Origin: Haematobia irritans
Taxonomy: Eukaryota > Arthropoda > Insecta > Diptera > Muscidae
Assembly (NCBI RefSeq): GCF_050003625.1
Contig: NC_134398.1
Span: 198,221,700 to 198,285,699, forward strand
Direction: 5' to 3'
Length of the DNA: 64,000 nt
How positions within the stretch are numbered: position 1 is the stretch's first letter; every line of letters begins with the position of its first letter. Below the pieces are notes generated by a model. It made no database searches. It was not told the origin of the DNA and was given only the letters and a program-made list of their open reading frames with translations. The position numbers and the translations under genes are program-made. Below, piece after piece: positions 23,356-35,455 of this stretch.

Positions 23356-24289
23356 AAGGGTGATTTGTTAAGAGCTTGATAACTTTTTTTTAAAAAAAAA
23401 CGCATAAAATTTGCAAAATCTCATCGGTTCTTTATTTGAAACGTTAGATTGGTCCATGACATTTACTTTTTGAAGATAATTTCATTTAAATGTTGACCGC
23501 GGCTGCGTCTTAGGTGGTCCATTCGGAAAGTCCAATTTTGGGCAACTTTTTCGAGCATTTCGGCCGGAATAGCCCGAATTTCTTCGGAAATGTTGTCTTC
23601 CAAAGCTGGAATAGTTGCTGGCTTATTTCTGTAGACTTTAGACTTGACGTAGCCCCACAAAAAATAGTCTAAAGGCGTCAAATCGCATGATCTTGGTGGC
23701 CAACTTACCGGTCCATTTCTTGAGATGAATTGTTCTCCGAAGTTTTCCCTCAAAATGGCCATAGAATCGCGAGCTGTGTGGCATGTAGCGCCATCTTGTT
23801 GAAACCACATGTCAACCAAGTTCAGTTCTTCCATTTTTGGCAACAAAAAGTTTGTTAGCATCGAACGATAGCGACCGCCATTCACCGTAACGTTGCGTCC
23901 AACAGCATCTTTGAAAAAATACGGTCCAATGATTCCACCAGCGTACAAACCACACAAAACAGTGCATTTTTCGGGATGCATGGGCAGTTCTTGAACGGCT
24001 TCTGGTTGCTCTTCACTCCAAATGCGGCAATTTTGCTTATTTACGTAGCCATTCAACCAGAAATGAGCCTCATCGCTGAACAAAATTTGTCGATAAAAAA
24101 GCGGATTTTCTGCCAACTTTTCTAGGGCCCATTCACTGAAAATTCGACGTTGTGGCTCGTTAGTAAGTCTATTCATGATGAAATGTCAAAGCATACTGAG
24201 CATCTTTCTCTTTGACACCATGTCTGAAATCCCACGTGATCTGTCAAATACTAATGCATGAAAATCCTAACCTCAAAAGAATCACCCTT
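23356..24289 (-). mobile_element. DD41D (rosa-type) mariner with TA target duplication
   Basis: Inverted ends AAGGGTGATT at 23356 and AATCACCCTT at 24289, each flanked by TA. Length 934 bp, short for an autonomous mariner (~1.3 kb). It carries one open transposase frame lacking the N-terminal DNA-binding region. It was probably mobilised in trans, if at all. Confidence 0.9.
23463..24176 (-). CDS. Mariner DD41D transposase, N-terminally deleted but open (237 aa)
   Basis: Transposase of the IS630-Tc1-mariner superfamily (DDE/D cut-and-paste). Seen: FSDEAHFWLNGYVNKQNCRIW (first Asp, residue 35), FQQDGATCHTA (second Asp) and WPPRSCDLTPLDYFLWGYVK (third Asp, LD). Forty-one residues separate the second and third Asp, hence DD41D. 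The start reads MNRLTNEPQRRIF. The relic at 14904 also has LTNE but continues into helix-turn-helix sequence, so here ~100 residues are removed in frame just after codon 7. All three catalytic Asp are kept, but end recognition should be impaired. No stop or frameshift is present. Ends at a TAA 107 bp from the terminal repeat. Confidence 0.85.
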   Translation of the reverse strand: MNRLTNEPQRRIFSEWALEKLAENPLFYRQILFSDEAHFWLNGYVNKQNCRIWSEEQPEAVQELPMHPEKCTVLCGLYAGGIIGPYFFKDAVGRNVTVNGGRYRSMLTNFLLPKMEELNLVDMWFQQDGATCHTARDSMAILRENFGEQFISRNGPVSWPPRSCDLTPLDYFLWGYVKSKVYRNKPATIPALEDNISEEIRAIPAEMLEKVAQNWTFRMDHLRRSRGQHLNEIIFKK

Positions 24290-24324
24290 TATATATTTTT
24301 TTTCGTTTTATTTAATCATTCTAT

Positions 24325-24515
24325 GGCACATTGAAGCATATGGAGTGGTAACGAATTTAGCCCCTGTTAGTCCATGAATGCCTATTTAAAGAAAATATAA
24401 ATAGCTTTTCATTTAAATTTAAAAACTTTTGAACATTTTTATAGGATTTCAAACTTTGTGGATTTGGTCATCAATTTAGATTCTGTTCAAGGACCTAGGA
24501 TGCTTACTTAAGTAT
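24325..24515. repeat. Two degenerate units of the ~117-bp satellite
   Basis: GGAGTGGTAACGAATTTAG and GGATTTGGTCATCAATTTAG, each followed by a tagtcc/ctagga-TTTAA landmark, resemble the 11500-13665 repeat. Weak similarity. Confidence 0.4.
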
Positions 24516-26060
24516 GTAAGACCACAACAAGTATATACGACCGGTCGAAGCTTATGTACCCTCCACGAAAGACTGTCATCCACAATCGAACAACTGTCAT
24601 CCACAATCGAATTAATTGGGTTGTGGTATCTTAAAACTTCTTAACATCGTTTTCTAAATTGTTAGTTAGTCCATACGTGGTATATATTAGACTAAAAAGG
24701 TATGTATAGATAGGTCTACAAATAATTACGAATCGATATGGACTTTTGCACGATACGTAGAGAGCCAGAATTGAAATATGGGGGTCGCTTATGTGTTAGC
24801 TATATACAATTATGAACTTGATACGGAGCAATTTTTGTGTGATTGGGGATCGATTTATCTGAGGGTTATATATAACTATAGACCAATAAGGACCTAGTTA
24901 GGCATGGTTGTTAACGGCCTAACTAGGTCCTAGCACAATGTACCAAATTTCAACTGACTCGGAAGAAATTTGCTCCTCCAAGTGGCTCCAAAACCAAATC
25001 TCGAAATCGGTTTATATGGCGGCTATATATGTTTATGGACTGATATGGACCACTTTTGGTATGGTTATTAAATATCATATACTACTACCACGTACCAAAT
25101 TTCAACTGGATCGGATGAATTTTGCTTCTTCGAAAGGCACCGGAGGTCAAATCTGGGGATATGGGGGCTATATATAATTATGGACCGATATGAACCAATA
25201 CCTGCATGATTGTTGGATACCATATACTAGCATCACATACCAAATTTCAACTGAATCGGATGAATTTTGCTCTTCCAAGGGGCTCCGGAGGTCAAATCTG
25301 GGGATCGGTTTATATGGGGACTATATAAAATTATGAACCGATTTCGACCAATTTTTGCATTGGTGTTTGAGGCCATATATTAACACCACGTAGTAAATTT
25401 CAACTGAATCAGATGAATTTTGGTCTTCCAAGAGGCTCCGCAAGCAAAATCGGGGCGATCGGTTTATATGAGGGCTATATATAATTATGAACCGATGTGG
25501 ACCAATTTTTGCATGGTTGTTATAGATCATATGCCGACATCATGTACCAATTTTCAACCAGATCGGATGAAATTTGCTTCTCTTAGAGGCGCCAAATCGG
25601 GGGATGTGTTTATATGGGGGCTGTACGTAAAAGTGAACCGTTATGGCCCATTTGCAATACCATCCGACCTACATCAATAACAACTACTTGTGCCAAGTTT
25701 CAAGTCGATAGCTTTCTTCACTCGGAATCTAGAGTGATTTCAACAGACGGACGGACATGCTCAGATCGACTCAGAAATTCACTACGACCCAGAATATAAA
25801 TACTTTATGGGGAGTCACCGTGGTGCAATTGTTAGCATGCCCACCTTGCATATTCCTCGATTCCTGCTTCGACCGAACACCAAAAATTTTTTCAGCGGTG
25901 GATTATCTTACCTCAGTAATGCTGGTGATATTTCTGAGGGTTTCAAAGCTTCTCTAAGTGGTGTCACTGCAATGTGGAACGCCGTTCGGACTCGGCTATA
26001 AAAAGGAGGTCCCTTGTCATTGTGCTTAACATGGAATCGGGCAGCACTCAGTGATAAGAG

Positions 26061-28701
26061 CATTGGCGGAGCTAGAAATTTTCTCTGGGGGGGGCTATGC
26101 CCCCCCAGACATCCTTCAAAATTTTGTCGAAATTTCCGAAGCGATAAATTACCCCTATTGATAAAACTATACATGATTGATACTATCATTTTTTTTGATT
26201 GAATACATTTCAATTAAAAACAAGTAAGTAAAATCTAAAGTCGGGCGGAGCCGACTATATTATACCCTTCACCACTATGTAGACAAACATTTGTGTTACC
26301 ATCTCAACTACTTAAAATTTGCTGGGAGCTATATAAAGGTTTGCATTTCCAGATACAAATACTTTTAATGGAAACAATTTTTTGTACTTCTACAAAAACT
26401 CTAGAATTAAAATTTAAATCGGCTAACGCCCTGGGATGATACACAATGTTAGTAAAAAATATGGGAAATATGAAGCGAGAGAAATTTTAATGCAATTGTA
26501 CAAAAGAGATTTTTAATTTTTCAGGCGATGCATATGTATTCGAGATATAGGACAATTAGAGTAATATTTACAATTTTTGCTACTCAGCAGTGGCGATTTT
26601 ACAAGGATATTGGTTAGATCTCGCCAAGATATGTGTAGGGCGACTTGGAGCCTTATTTAAAACTCATCCGTTCTGTGGAAATTTTGGCATTGCAGTGTGT
26701 AGGATATGGGGAAATCATCACAGAATTTTGTGTAAACTGTGAGAATTTTGGCCATATTTGTATTCTCTGTGGAAACTATCCAGTCAATTGGAGGAAAATC
26801 CCATTGAAAATGGGTCTAAAATATGAAACAGTCGACCATATTTCCCCAACTCTGGTGTACGTATATATGGGAGCTATATACAATCTGAACCGATTTTGAA
26901 TAAATTTGACATGTATAGTTAGAATAATAATTCTGCTATCTATGCGAAATTTCACGTAAATGGGAGTATAACTTTGGCCCCCCTGGTCATATGAGTGCAA
27001 ATCGGACGGGAGATATATATGGGAGCCATATCTAAATCTGAATCGATTTCAACCAAATTTGGCACAATTACCTATACTACTAAACGTACTCCTTGTGCGA
27101 AATTTGAAGCAAATCACGGCAAAACCCTGGATTTTGAGGCCATATAAGTTCAATCGGACGAAAGATATATATGGGAGCTATATCTAAATCTGAACCGATT
27201 TTAACAAAATTTGACACACTTAACGATACTATTAAACGTACCCCTTGTGCAAAATTTGAAGCAAATCACGGCAAATCTCTGGCTTTTGTGGCCATATAAG
27301 TTCAAATCGGACGAAAGATATATATGGGAGCTATATCTAAATTTGAACCGATTTCAATCAAGTGTACCAAGCATTGGTAGAATGTCAATTCTACTCTTTA
27401 TGCAAAATTTCACGAAAATCGGTAGTAACCTTTGGCCTATGTGGTCATATGAGTCTAAATCGGACGAAAGATATATATGGGAGCTATATCTAAATCTGAA
27501 CTGATTTTGCTGATATTTTGCAAGTTTTTTGAGACTCATAAAATATTCGGATGTACTGAATTTGAAGAACATCGGTTGATAAACACGCCAATTATGACCA
27601 GATCGGGGATAAATATATATGGCAGCTATATCTAAATCTGAACCGATTTTTTCCAAAACCAATAGCAATTGTCTCTGTCTCAAGAAACGGCCCTATGCCA
27701 AATTTGAGGACGATCGGACTTAAATTGCGAGCTGTACTTTGTGCACAAAATTACATATACAGACAGACGGACGGACAGACAGACAGACAGACGGACATCG
27801 CTAAATCGACTCAGATTTTAATTCTTACCCGATCGGTATACTAAAAGATGGGTCTATGACCACTATTTCTTGGCGTTATATACAAATGCACAAACTTATT
27901 ATACCCTGTACCACAGTAGTGGTGAAGGGTATAATTAATTAGATCAATTAATTTCATGGTTGAAGACAAAAAATATTTTATTGTATGTGGGAGCCGGTTC
28001 CACGACGCCGCTATAAATAATCAAATAGCAACTTACCATTATTTAATATAACAAAAAATTAAAGCATTGCTTTAAGTATGTGTTTGAAAAATATTGTTTG
28101 TAATTTATTTTTAATTCAAGACAACAAACATATGATTTTTAAATTTTATTTAAAATGTGTGTTTTAAAACAGGACTAGACATCATAAAGCAAAACATAAA
28201 CTTAATATATTCATCGTGTATAAAAAATACTAAGAATAAAAAATTAAATAAAAGGCAAAAAATAAATTGAATATTATAAAACTTCTATCTTCGATTAGTT
28301 TTTAGAAATTCTCTGAGAACAGAATACAACGAAGCAACTGTCGAGAGCAGCGGTGCCAACTCTGTGGATTTTTCGTGATTTTGACGATTTTAGATGGTAA
28401 ATTGGGCATGTGACGATTTATGATTTTAATCAACGTAGTTATAAATTGACTATTTTTGAAAATGTGCGTCTCAAGTTTCCTTTTAGTGTTTTTATTACGT
28501 GTTTTTAGTTGTAATGTAAATATCAATACTAAAAAATATGCTTAACATACTCTCTCTGCCACAATCTTAATTGGATTAAACACATCGCAAAGCTTGAATT
28601 AAAATATAAATCAACTGTAGCTTTGATTATTCTGGGGGGGGGGCAAGAACTATTCTGGGGGGGGCATAGCCCCCCCCAGCACCCCCCTAGCTACGCCAAT
28701 G
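26061..28701. mobile_element. hAT-type element inserted in the SINE, 8-bp target duplication
   Basis: GATAAGAG at 26053-26060 is repeated at 28702-28709. Ends: CATTGGCGGAGCTAG and, inverted, CTAGCTACGCCAATG. Just inside each end is a GC palindrome of ~8 G, CTATG, ~7 C. No transposase is recognisable in the ~920 bp that remain after removing the inner HLE-B. The open frame at 28302-28526 is unrecognised. Non-autonomous. Confidence 0.85.
26219..27936 (-). mobile_element. HLE-B inside the hAT element
   Basis: Hairpin end AACAAGTAAG... with AGTCGGGCGGAGCCGACT at 26219-26260. Monomers (GGACGAAAGATATATATGGG) repeat at ~153 bp. The ACAGACGGACGGACAG block and the tip GTGGTGAAGGGTATAATT at 27936 follow. 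Innermost level of the nest. Confidence 0.85.
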
Positions 28702-28880
28702 GATAAGAGAGAAGTTCACCAATGTGGTATCACAATGCACTGAATAGTCTAAGTGAGCCTGACACATCGGTCTGCCATCTAACCTAACCTAACCATGGGG
28801 TCTTAGAGCAATATTTCGATGTGTTACAAACGGAATGACAAAGTTAATATACCCCCATCCTATGGTGGAGGGTATAAAAA

Positions 28881-30287
28881 TATATATGTTAAATTCAGTA
28901 TATGGTGCAAAGCCTCTAAATCATTTATTTTACCCATTTTTGTTGTCTTAAAGTGTGTTTTACGAAAAGCTTCCTGATTTAAAGAAGCCCGCCTAAAGGC
29001 GGGATTGGGCATTAGAGGGTTAAGGAGATACTAGGAAAATGCAATATATTATATATAATAAATTCTAGATTTTTCGAGATATGAGGCAGTTCGTTTTATA
29101 TTCGTTCGTTTTATAAGCCTCTTAGTTTTCTCGCCAAATTCGATTTTTAAATTATTAGACTAATTTGCTTAGCTAATCGATTTTATATTTTGTACCTCTT
29201 TCTTTAAGAACCTATATATAATATACATATTTTTTTTACCATAGCCCATGTACAAACAATTGAAGTCATTTTAACTTAATATCAGTCTGATTGCAATTGT
29301 TCTTCTGTCCCAATACATCACTTGACAGTTTTTCACACTTAACTAGATTTACGAGCTGTGGTCTAAAGCAAATAACAATTCTAATTCAAAAGGGAACAGT
29401 AATAAATGTTTAAATAATTCCATCCACTTGCAGTTACTTTCAAATGTTTCTCAGAGACAGAGAGAGAGAGCCAGAGAGATAGGAAATTCTATTGCATTGC
29501 CTTTGCACTTGGCATATGTCTTTATTTGTTATTTATAAATTTATGACCCCTCGGTCTCAACCATAGAGAAACACATTTCGCAATTGTTAATTCCTGTGGT
29601 CCATCTAAGCTTGGAATTATTCCGTTTCGTAAGTCAACAAACACAAACATACACACACACACACACTCACATAAACATTCAATATTCAGTTGATGGTCGT
29701 TGTTGGTCCTTTTGCAAGCCTTGGCAAAATGTAATCTGTGTTCGAATAAGTATTTTAAATAAATAACAAAGCAATTTTTCTTTCAAATTAAACCGCAATT
29801 CAAAATTTATTGTTGAACAAACTAAACCATGCACATCGCAATGGAGCAATTGCTCTATGAGCTCTAAGGTTTCCTTGCAAATACTCAGGGAATACTTTTC
29901 TTCATCATGGTGAGATGCATGGCAAAAAGTTAAATCAGTAAGAAAAATTTATATATGAATGGTGAAGACTGTGTTATACCCTACATCATATTACGTGTGA
30001 GTCTTATTTATTAGGGGACCACTCTTGTATAAAAAGACGTCGAAACTTGCAGAACAATGTATTTACGACCACTGAACACTATGCAAAAATTTAAAATACA
30101 CTGGAAAAAAAAACATACATCAATGTTGCCAGAAGTAGGAGAAATTTCCTGCATGTAGGTTTTTTTCTAATGTTTAGCGTCTTGTAGCGACGTAGGGACT
30201 TTTGCACTCAACACAATTTTCAATAATTTTAATATTTTGGTGGGTCTAGGGGAGAAAATTAGAAGCCGACCATGCTTGATCTTTAAC
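28881..30287. other. Low-repeat region
   Basis: No gene recognised. It contains a (GA)-rich run at 29456-29480, a (CA) run at 29640-29672 and the short inverted GCCCGCCTAAAGGCGGG near 28986. Open frame 29584-29766 spans the CA run and is not credible. Confidence 0.4.
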
Positions 30288-31539
30288 AAGGTTACCACTC
30301 GTGCCAAAAAAATCTACCAACATTTTAAGAAAATCTTACCACAAATCCTATTAAAAATTTTGTCAACATTTTATTTCTTTAGAAAATTTTTTCAAAATTT
30401 TATTTCTATAGAAAATTTTGTCAAAGTTTTATTTCCATGGAAAATTTTATTTCTATAGAAAATTTTGTCAAAATTTCATTTCTATAGAAAATTTTGTCAA
30501 AATTTCATTTCTATAGAAAATGTTGTCAAAATTTTATTCTTGTAGGAAATTTTGTTAAAATTTTGTTTCTATAGAAAATTTTGTCAACATTTTATTTCTA
30601 TAGAAAATTTTGTCAACATTTTATTTCTATAGAAAATTTTGTCAACATTTTATTTTATAGAAAATTTTGTCAACATTTTATTTCTTTAGAAAATTTTTTC
30701 AAATTTTTATTTCTATAGAAAATTTTGTCAAAATTTTATTTCCATGGAAAATTTTATCAAAATTTTATTTCTATAGAAAATTTTGTCAAAATTTAATTTC
30801 TATAGAAAATTTTGTCAAAATTTCATTTCTATAGAAAATTTTGTCAACATTTTATTTTATAGAAAATTTTGTCAAAATTTTATTTCTATAGAATATTTTG
30901 TCAAAATTTTATTTCTATAGAATATTTTGTCAAAATTTTATTTCTATAGAAAATTTTGTCAAAATTTTATTTCCATGGAAAATTTTATCAAAATTTTATT
31001 TCTATAGAAAATTTTGTCAAAATTTCATTTCTATAGAAAATGTTGTCAAAATTTTATTCTTGTAGGAAATTTTGTCAAAATTTTATTTCTATAGAAAATT
31101 TTGTCAACATTTTATTTCTATAGAAAATTTTGTCAACATTTTATTTTATAGAAAATTTTGTCAAAATTTTATTTCTATAGAAAATTTTGTCAAAATTTTA
31201 TTTCTATGGAAAATCTTTTCAAAATTTTATTTCTATAGAAAATTTTGTCAAAATTTTATTTCTATAGAAAATTTTGTCAAAATTTTATTTCTATAGAAAA
31301 TTTTCTCAAAATTCTTTTTCTATAGAAAATTTTGTCAAAATTTTATTCCTGTAGGAAATTTTGTCAAAATTTTATTTCTATAGAAAATTTTGTCAAAATT
31401 TTATTTCTATAGAAAATTTTGTCAACATTTTATTTCTATAGAAAATTTTGTCAACATTTTATTTCTATAGAAAATTTTGTCAAAATTTTATTTCTACACA
31501 AAAGCTTTTCAATATTTTATTTCTATAGAATTTTTTTTT
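30288..31539 (+). mobile_element. Element D, right end cut off by HLE-A
   Basis: Left end GGTTACCACTCGTGCC then AATCTACCAAC. About 40 units of the 29-bp repeat span 30350-31530, including a repeated block: the run at ~30590-30790 resembles ~31100-31270. The CTACC right end is missing at the HLE-A junction. Confidence 0.75.
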
Positions 31540-31990
31540 GTACCCTCCACCATAGGACGGGGGGTATATTAACTTTGTCATTCCGTTTGGAACATATCGA
31601 AATATTGCTCGAAGACCCCATAAAGTATATATTTGCGGTCGTGGTGAAATTCTGAGTCGATCTGAGCATGTCCGTCCATCCGTCCGTCTGTTGAAATCAC
31701 GCTAACTTCCGAACGAAACAAGCTATCGACTTGAAACTTGGCACAAGTAGTTGTTACTGATGTAGGTCGGATGGTATTGCATATGGGCAATATCGGTCCA
31801 CTTTTGGTAGCCTCTTGGAGGAGCAAATTTCATCCGATCCGGTTGAAATTTGGTACATGGTGTTAATATATGGTCTCTAACAACCATGCAAAAATTGGTC
31901 CATATCGGTCCATAATTATATATAGCCTCCATATAAACCGATCCATCGATTTGGTTTGCGGATCCTCTAAGAAAAGCAAATTTCATCCTC
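31540..31990 (+). mobile_element. HLE-A copy 6, 5' portion
   Basis: GTACCCTCCACCATAGGAC at 31540, the terminal block (TCCGTCCATCCGTCCGTC), then about one and a half monomers ending abruptly at TTTCATCCTC (~31990). Open frames 31578-31826 and 31723-32151 are artefacts. Confidence 0.75.
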
Positions 31991-33404
31991 ATAAGGCTGA
32001 ATAAAACTTTATATTTGGTTGAATAAAACCTATATATGTATAATCTTACGAAAAGCAAAATCTTTGTGGGTGTTGATACACTTTTGACGCTCATAGTACT
32101 TAATGGAAATAACATATACCAAAAAGATACATAATCTTCTAATGAACCCATATCAACAAAATTTTAAATATTTGAAATTCTCGACATAAATCAATCCATG
32201 TAGATCCAGAGGCTCTTTTTATGTCCTCTTGACTTCAAAATTGATCTTTACAATATAAATTTGGTTTTAAATTGTGTTTAAATTGTAAATTTGGAAGCAG
32301 AAACCGATATTGCAAAGGTTTGCTAATCACACTCAGGATCCACTTCGATCTATTCTTTGCTTGACAAATTTTGTACAAACTTATGCTGACCACAAAGTGA
32401 TATAGGGTATGAAAAAAATAATATAGAAAATGATACTCTATGCGAAGACGATAAAAATGTGTAAGGATGTTCTGTTAGTTTTCATTTTTATTCACATATT
32501 CCAAGTTAAAAAAATACATACGCTTGTCGAAGGATAGAGAGAAAAAGTGCATTTAATGAGACAGTGAATTGAAAAGCACTTTATTTGAAATCGGTTGAAT
32601 TCCAAATTCAGTGCACTCGAAATTCGGGTGGAAATTGTAAACCAGCTCAAATTTTCAAAATGAAAGCTTATGTTCCAATTAAAATTACTTTACAACATCT
32701 TGGAAATTAAAAAAAAAAAAACAAAAATTCAAAACTTGGCAAACCTGTTCATAGGCAAAAGCCTGTAAATACTTACCAAAATATATATAATTTGCATGAA
32801 ATCAAGGAAGGCAAACATTTAAAAATTTCGGGCTTAATTTTTTCGCAATAAAAGTGAATAAGGGAAACTTTTAAATTGGGGTTCTAAGAGGAAAGATAAG
32901 TTGTTCAAAATGTTGCAATTACATTAAAAAATATTTTTGTTTTGTTTTTGAACTTGTATTTGCGAAAATTTTAGTACGTGCGTAAATTTGCGAGGAATGG
33001 AACTAGAGTTTATAACAATTGGTAATCAAAACCTTTGTTTGTTTTTGTTCGTGAGCATGTATACTTTTAGGTGCTTAAAAGTTTTTCTGCCCATACTTGC
33101 CCATTCGAAAATAAATTTAATTTTTTTTTCTAGAAATAGTGAACATAAAAATAGCGAATTTTCTTCATTTTGGCTGAAAAGAAAAAAACAAAAATACAAA
33201 TACTATCTTTACTTTCTGGAAAAGTAAAATACCACATAAAACCGACAAAGAATTAAGCAGATTTATTAAAACACAAATAATTTTATTAAAATGAATAAGG
33301 GTGCTATGCCAAAATTAGGAAAATCTGAACAGATTTGGATGATTTTTGCATTTATAGTTAGAACTATAGAATATTACATTCTGCCAAATTTGACTGATAT
33401 GATA
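31991..33404. other. Low-repeat region
   Basis: No gene or repeat family recognised. Open frame 32988-33227 has no domain and is lysine/phenylalanine-rich as expected from AT-rich DNA. Confidence 0.35.
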
Positions 33405-35455
33405 AAATTTTAACAAAATTTTCTATAGAAATAAATTTTTCACGAAATTTCATATGGAAAAAAAATATTCACGAAATTTCATATAGAAATAAAATTTTCA
33501 CAAAATTTTTTATAGAAATAAAATTTTCACTCAATTTTCCATATAAATAAAATTTTCAATAAATTTTCTATTGAAATAAAATTTTGACAAAATTTTATAT
33601 TAAATAAAATTTTGACAAAACTTTCTATAGAAATAAAATTTTGACAAAATTTCTTATAGAAATAAGATTTCGGCAAAATTTTTTTATAGAAATAAAATTT
33701 TCACAATTTTTTTTGTTAGTTTTTTTTTTTTTAATTCACAAAATTTTCTACAGAAGTAAAATTTTTACAAAATTTTCTATAGTAATAATATAAATTTTTT
33801 ACAGAAATACAATTTTCACAAAATTTTGTATTTCTGTAAAAAAATTTGTATTTCTGTTGAAATAACGTTTCGACAAAATTTTCTACTGAAATAAAATTTT
33901 TAAAATTTTTTTTTACATTTTAACACAATTTTCTATAGAAATAAAACTTTGACAAAATTTTCTATAGAAATAAAATGTTCACTAAATTTTCACGAATTTT
34001 TCTACAGAAAAAAAATCACAAAATTTTCTATAGAAATAATATTTTGAAAAAATTTTCTACTGAAATAACATTTGTACAAAATTTTTTCTTACATGTTGAC
34101 AAAACTATCTGTAGAAATAAAACTTTGAAAAAATTTTCTATAGGAATAAAATTTTGACAAAACGTTCTATAGAAATAATATGTTCACTAAATTTTCGAAA
34201 CAAATAAATTTTCACAAATTTTTCTACAGAAATAAAAATTTCACAAAATTTTCTATAGAAAGAAAATTTTCACGAAATTTTCTATAGAAATATAATTTTA
34301 GCAAAATTATCTAAAAAAAAAAATTCACAAAATTTTCTATAGGAATGAAATTTTCACAAAAATTTTTATTAAATAAAATTTTCACAAAATTTTCTTAGAA
34401 ATAAAATTTTCACAAAATTTTCTTAGAAATAAAATTTTCACAAAATTTTCTGTAGAAATACAGAATTTTCTACTGAAATAACATTTTTACAATTTTTTTT
34501 ACATTTTGAGAAAACTTTGTATAGAAATAAAATTTTGACAAAACGTTCTATAGAAATAAAATGTTCATTAAATGTTCGAAAAAAAAATAATTTTCACAAA
34601 TTTTTCTACAGAAAAAAAAATACAAAATGTTCCATAGAAATAATGTTTCAACAAAATTTTCTACTGAAGTAACATTTTTACAAATTTTATTTTTTACATT
34701 TTGACAAAACTTTCTATAGAAATAAAATTTTAACAAAACCTTCTATAGAAATAAAATGTTTACTAAATTTTCAAAATTTCTATAGAAATAATGTTTCGAC
34801 AAAATAGAAATAACACTTTCACGAAATTTTCTATAGAAATAATATTTCGACAAAATTTTCTACTGAAATAACATTTGTACAAAATTTTTTCTTACATTTT
34901 GACGAAACTTTCTGTAGAAATAAAACTTTGAAAAAATTTTGACAAAACGTTCTATAGAAATAATATGTTCACTAAATTTTCGAAACAAATAAATTTTCAC
35001 AAAATTTTCTATAGAAAGAAAATTTTCACGAAATTTTCTATAGAAATATAATGTTTGCAAAATTATCTAAAAAAATAAAATTTTCATAAAATTTTCTATA
35101 GAAATGAAATTTTCACAAAAATTTTTTTTAAATAAAATTTTCACAAAATTTTCTTAGAAATAAAATTTTCACAAAATTTTCTGTAGAAATACTCGTAATA
35201 TCTTGACAAATTTTCTACAGTAATAAAATTGTTTTTTTATTTTTTTTATTTCAGCTTAAAACCATGCATTGACTAAACTACAAGTGTAGCTTAACCAACA
35301 GAGGAAAAGAATGTTTGTCAAATTTATTTGGGCAGAGCCCTATAGATATAGTAATAAATTTTTTACAAAATTTTTCTATATTTTGACAAAAAATTCTATA
35401 GAAATAAAATGTTGACAACATTTTCTATAGAAATAAAATATTGACAATATTTGTA
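33405..35455 (-). repeat. Diverged 29-bp minisatellite with ~200-bp higher-order period
   Basis: The TTCACAAAATTTTCTATAG subtype dominates, unlike the GAC subtype elsewhere. The marker TTTCTACTGAAATAACATTT, with a poly-T block and ACATTTTGAC behind it, recurs near 34060, 34461, 34668 and 34863. A unique ~100-bp interruption lies at 35240-35340. No clear D termini. Confidence 0.8.

Larger units (their letters stand above)
25813..28794 (+). mobile_element. tRNA-derived SINE copy 2, inserted in HLE-A and split by a hAT
   Basis: The SINE head at 25813 has GTGGTGCAATTG; the B box is partly lost (CTCGATTCCTGC). Its body runs to 26060, and its tail with ACTGAATAGTCTAAGTGAGC and (CCTAA)n is at 28702-28794. 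ATGGGG flanks both sides (25807-25812, 28795-28800) as the target duplication. Confidence 0.9.
24526..28880 (-). mobile_element. HLE-A copy 5, outer shell of a four-level nest
   Basis: Hairpin end AACAAGTATATACGACCGG at 24526 and tip GGTGGAGGGTATAAAAA at 28880. The element is interrupted after ATACTTTATGGGG (25812) by a SINE and resumes at 28795 with ATGGGGTCTTAGAGC. Without the insertion it is ~1.37 kb with four to five 153-bp monomers. Confidence 0.85.
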
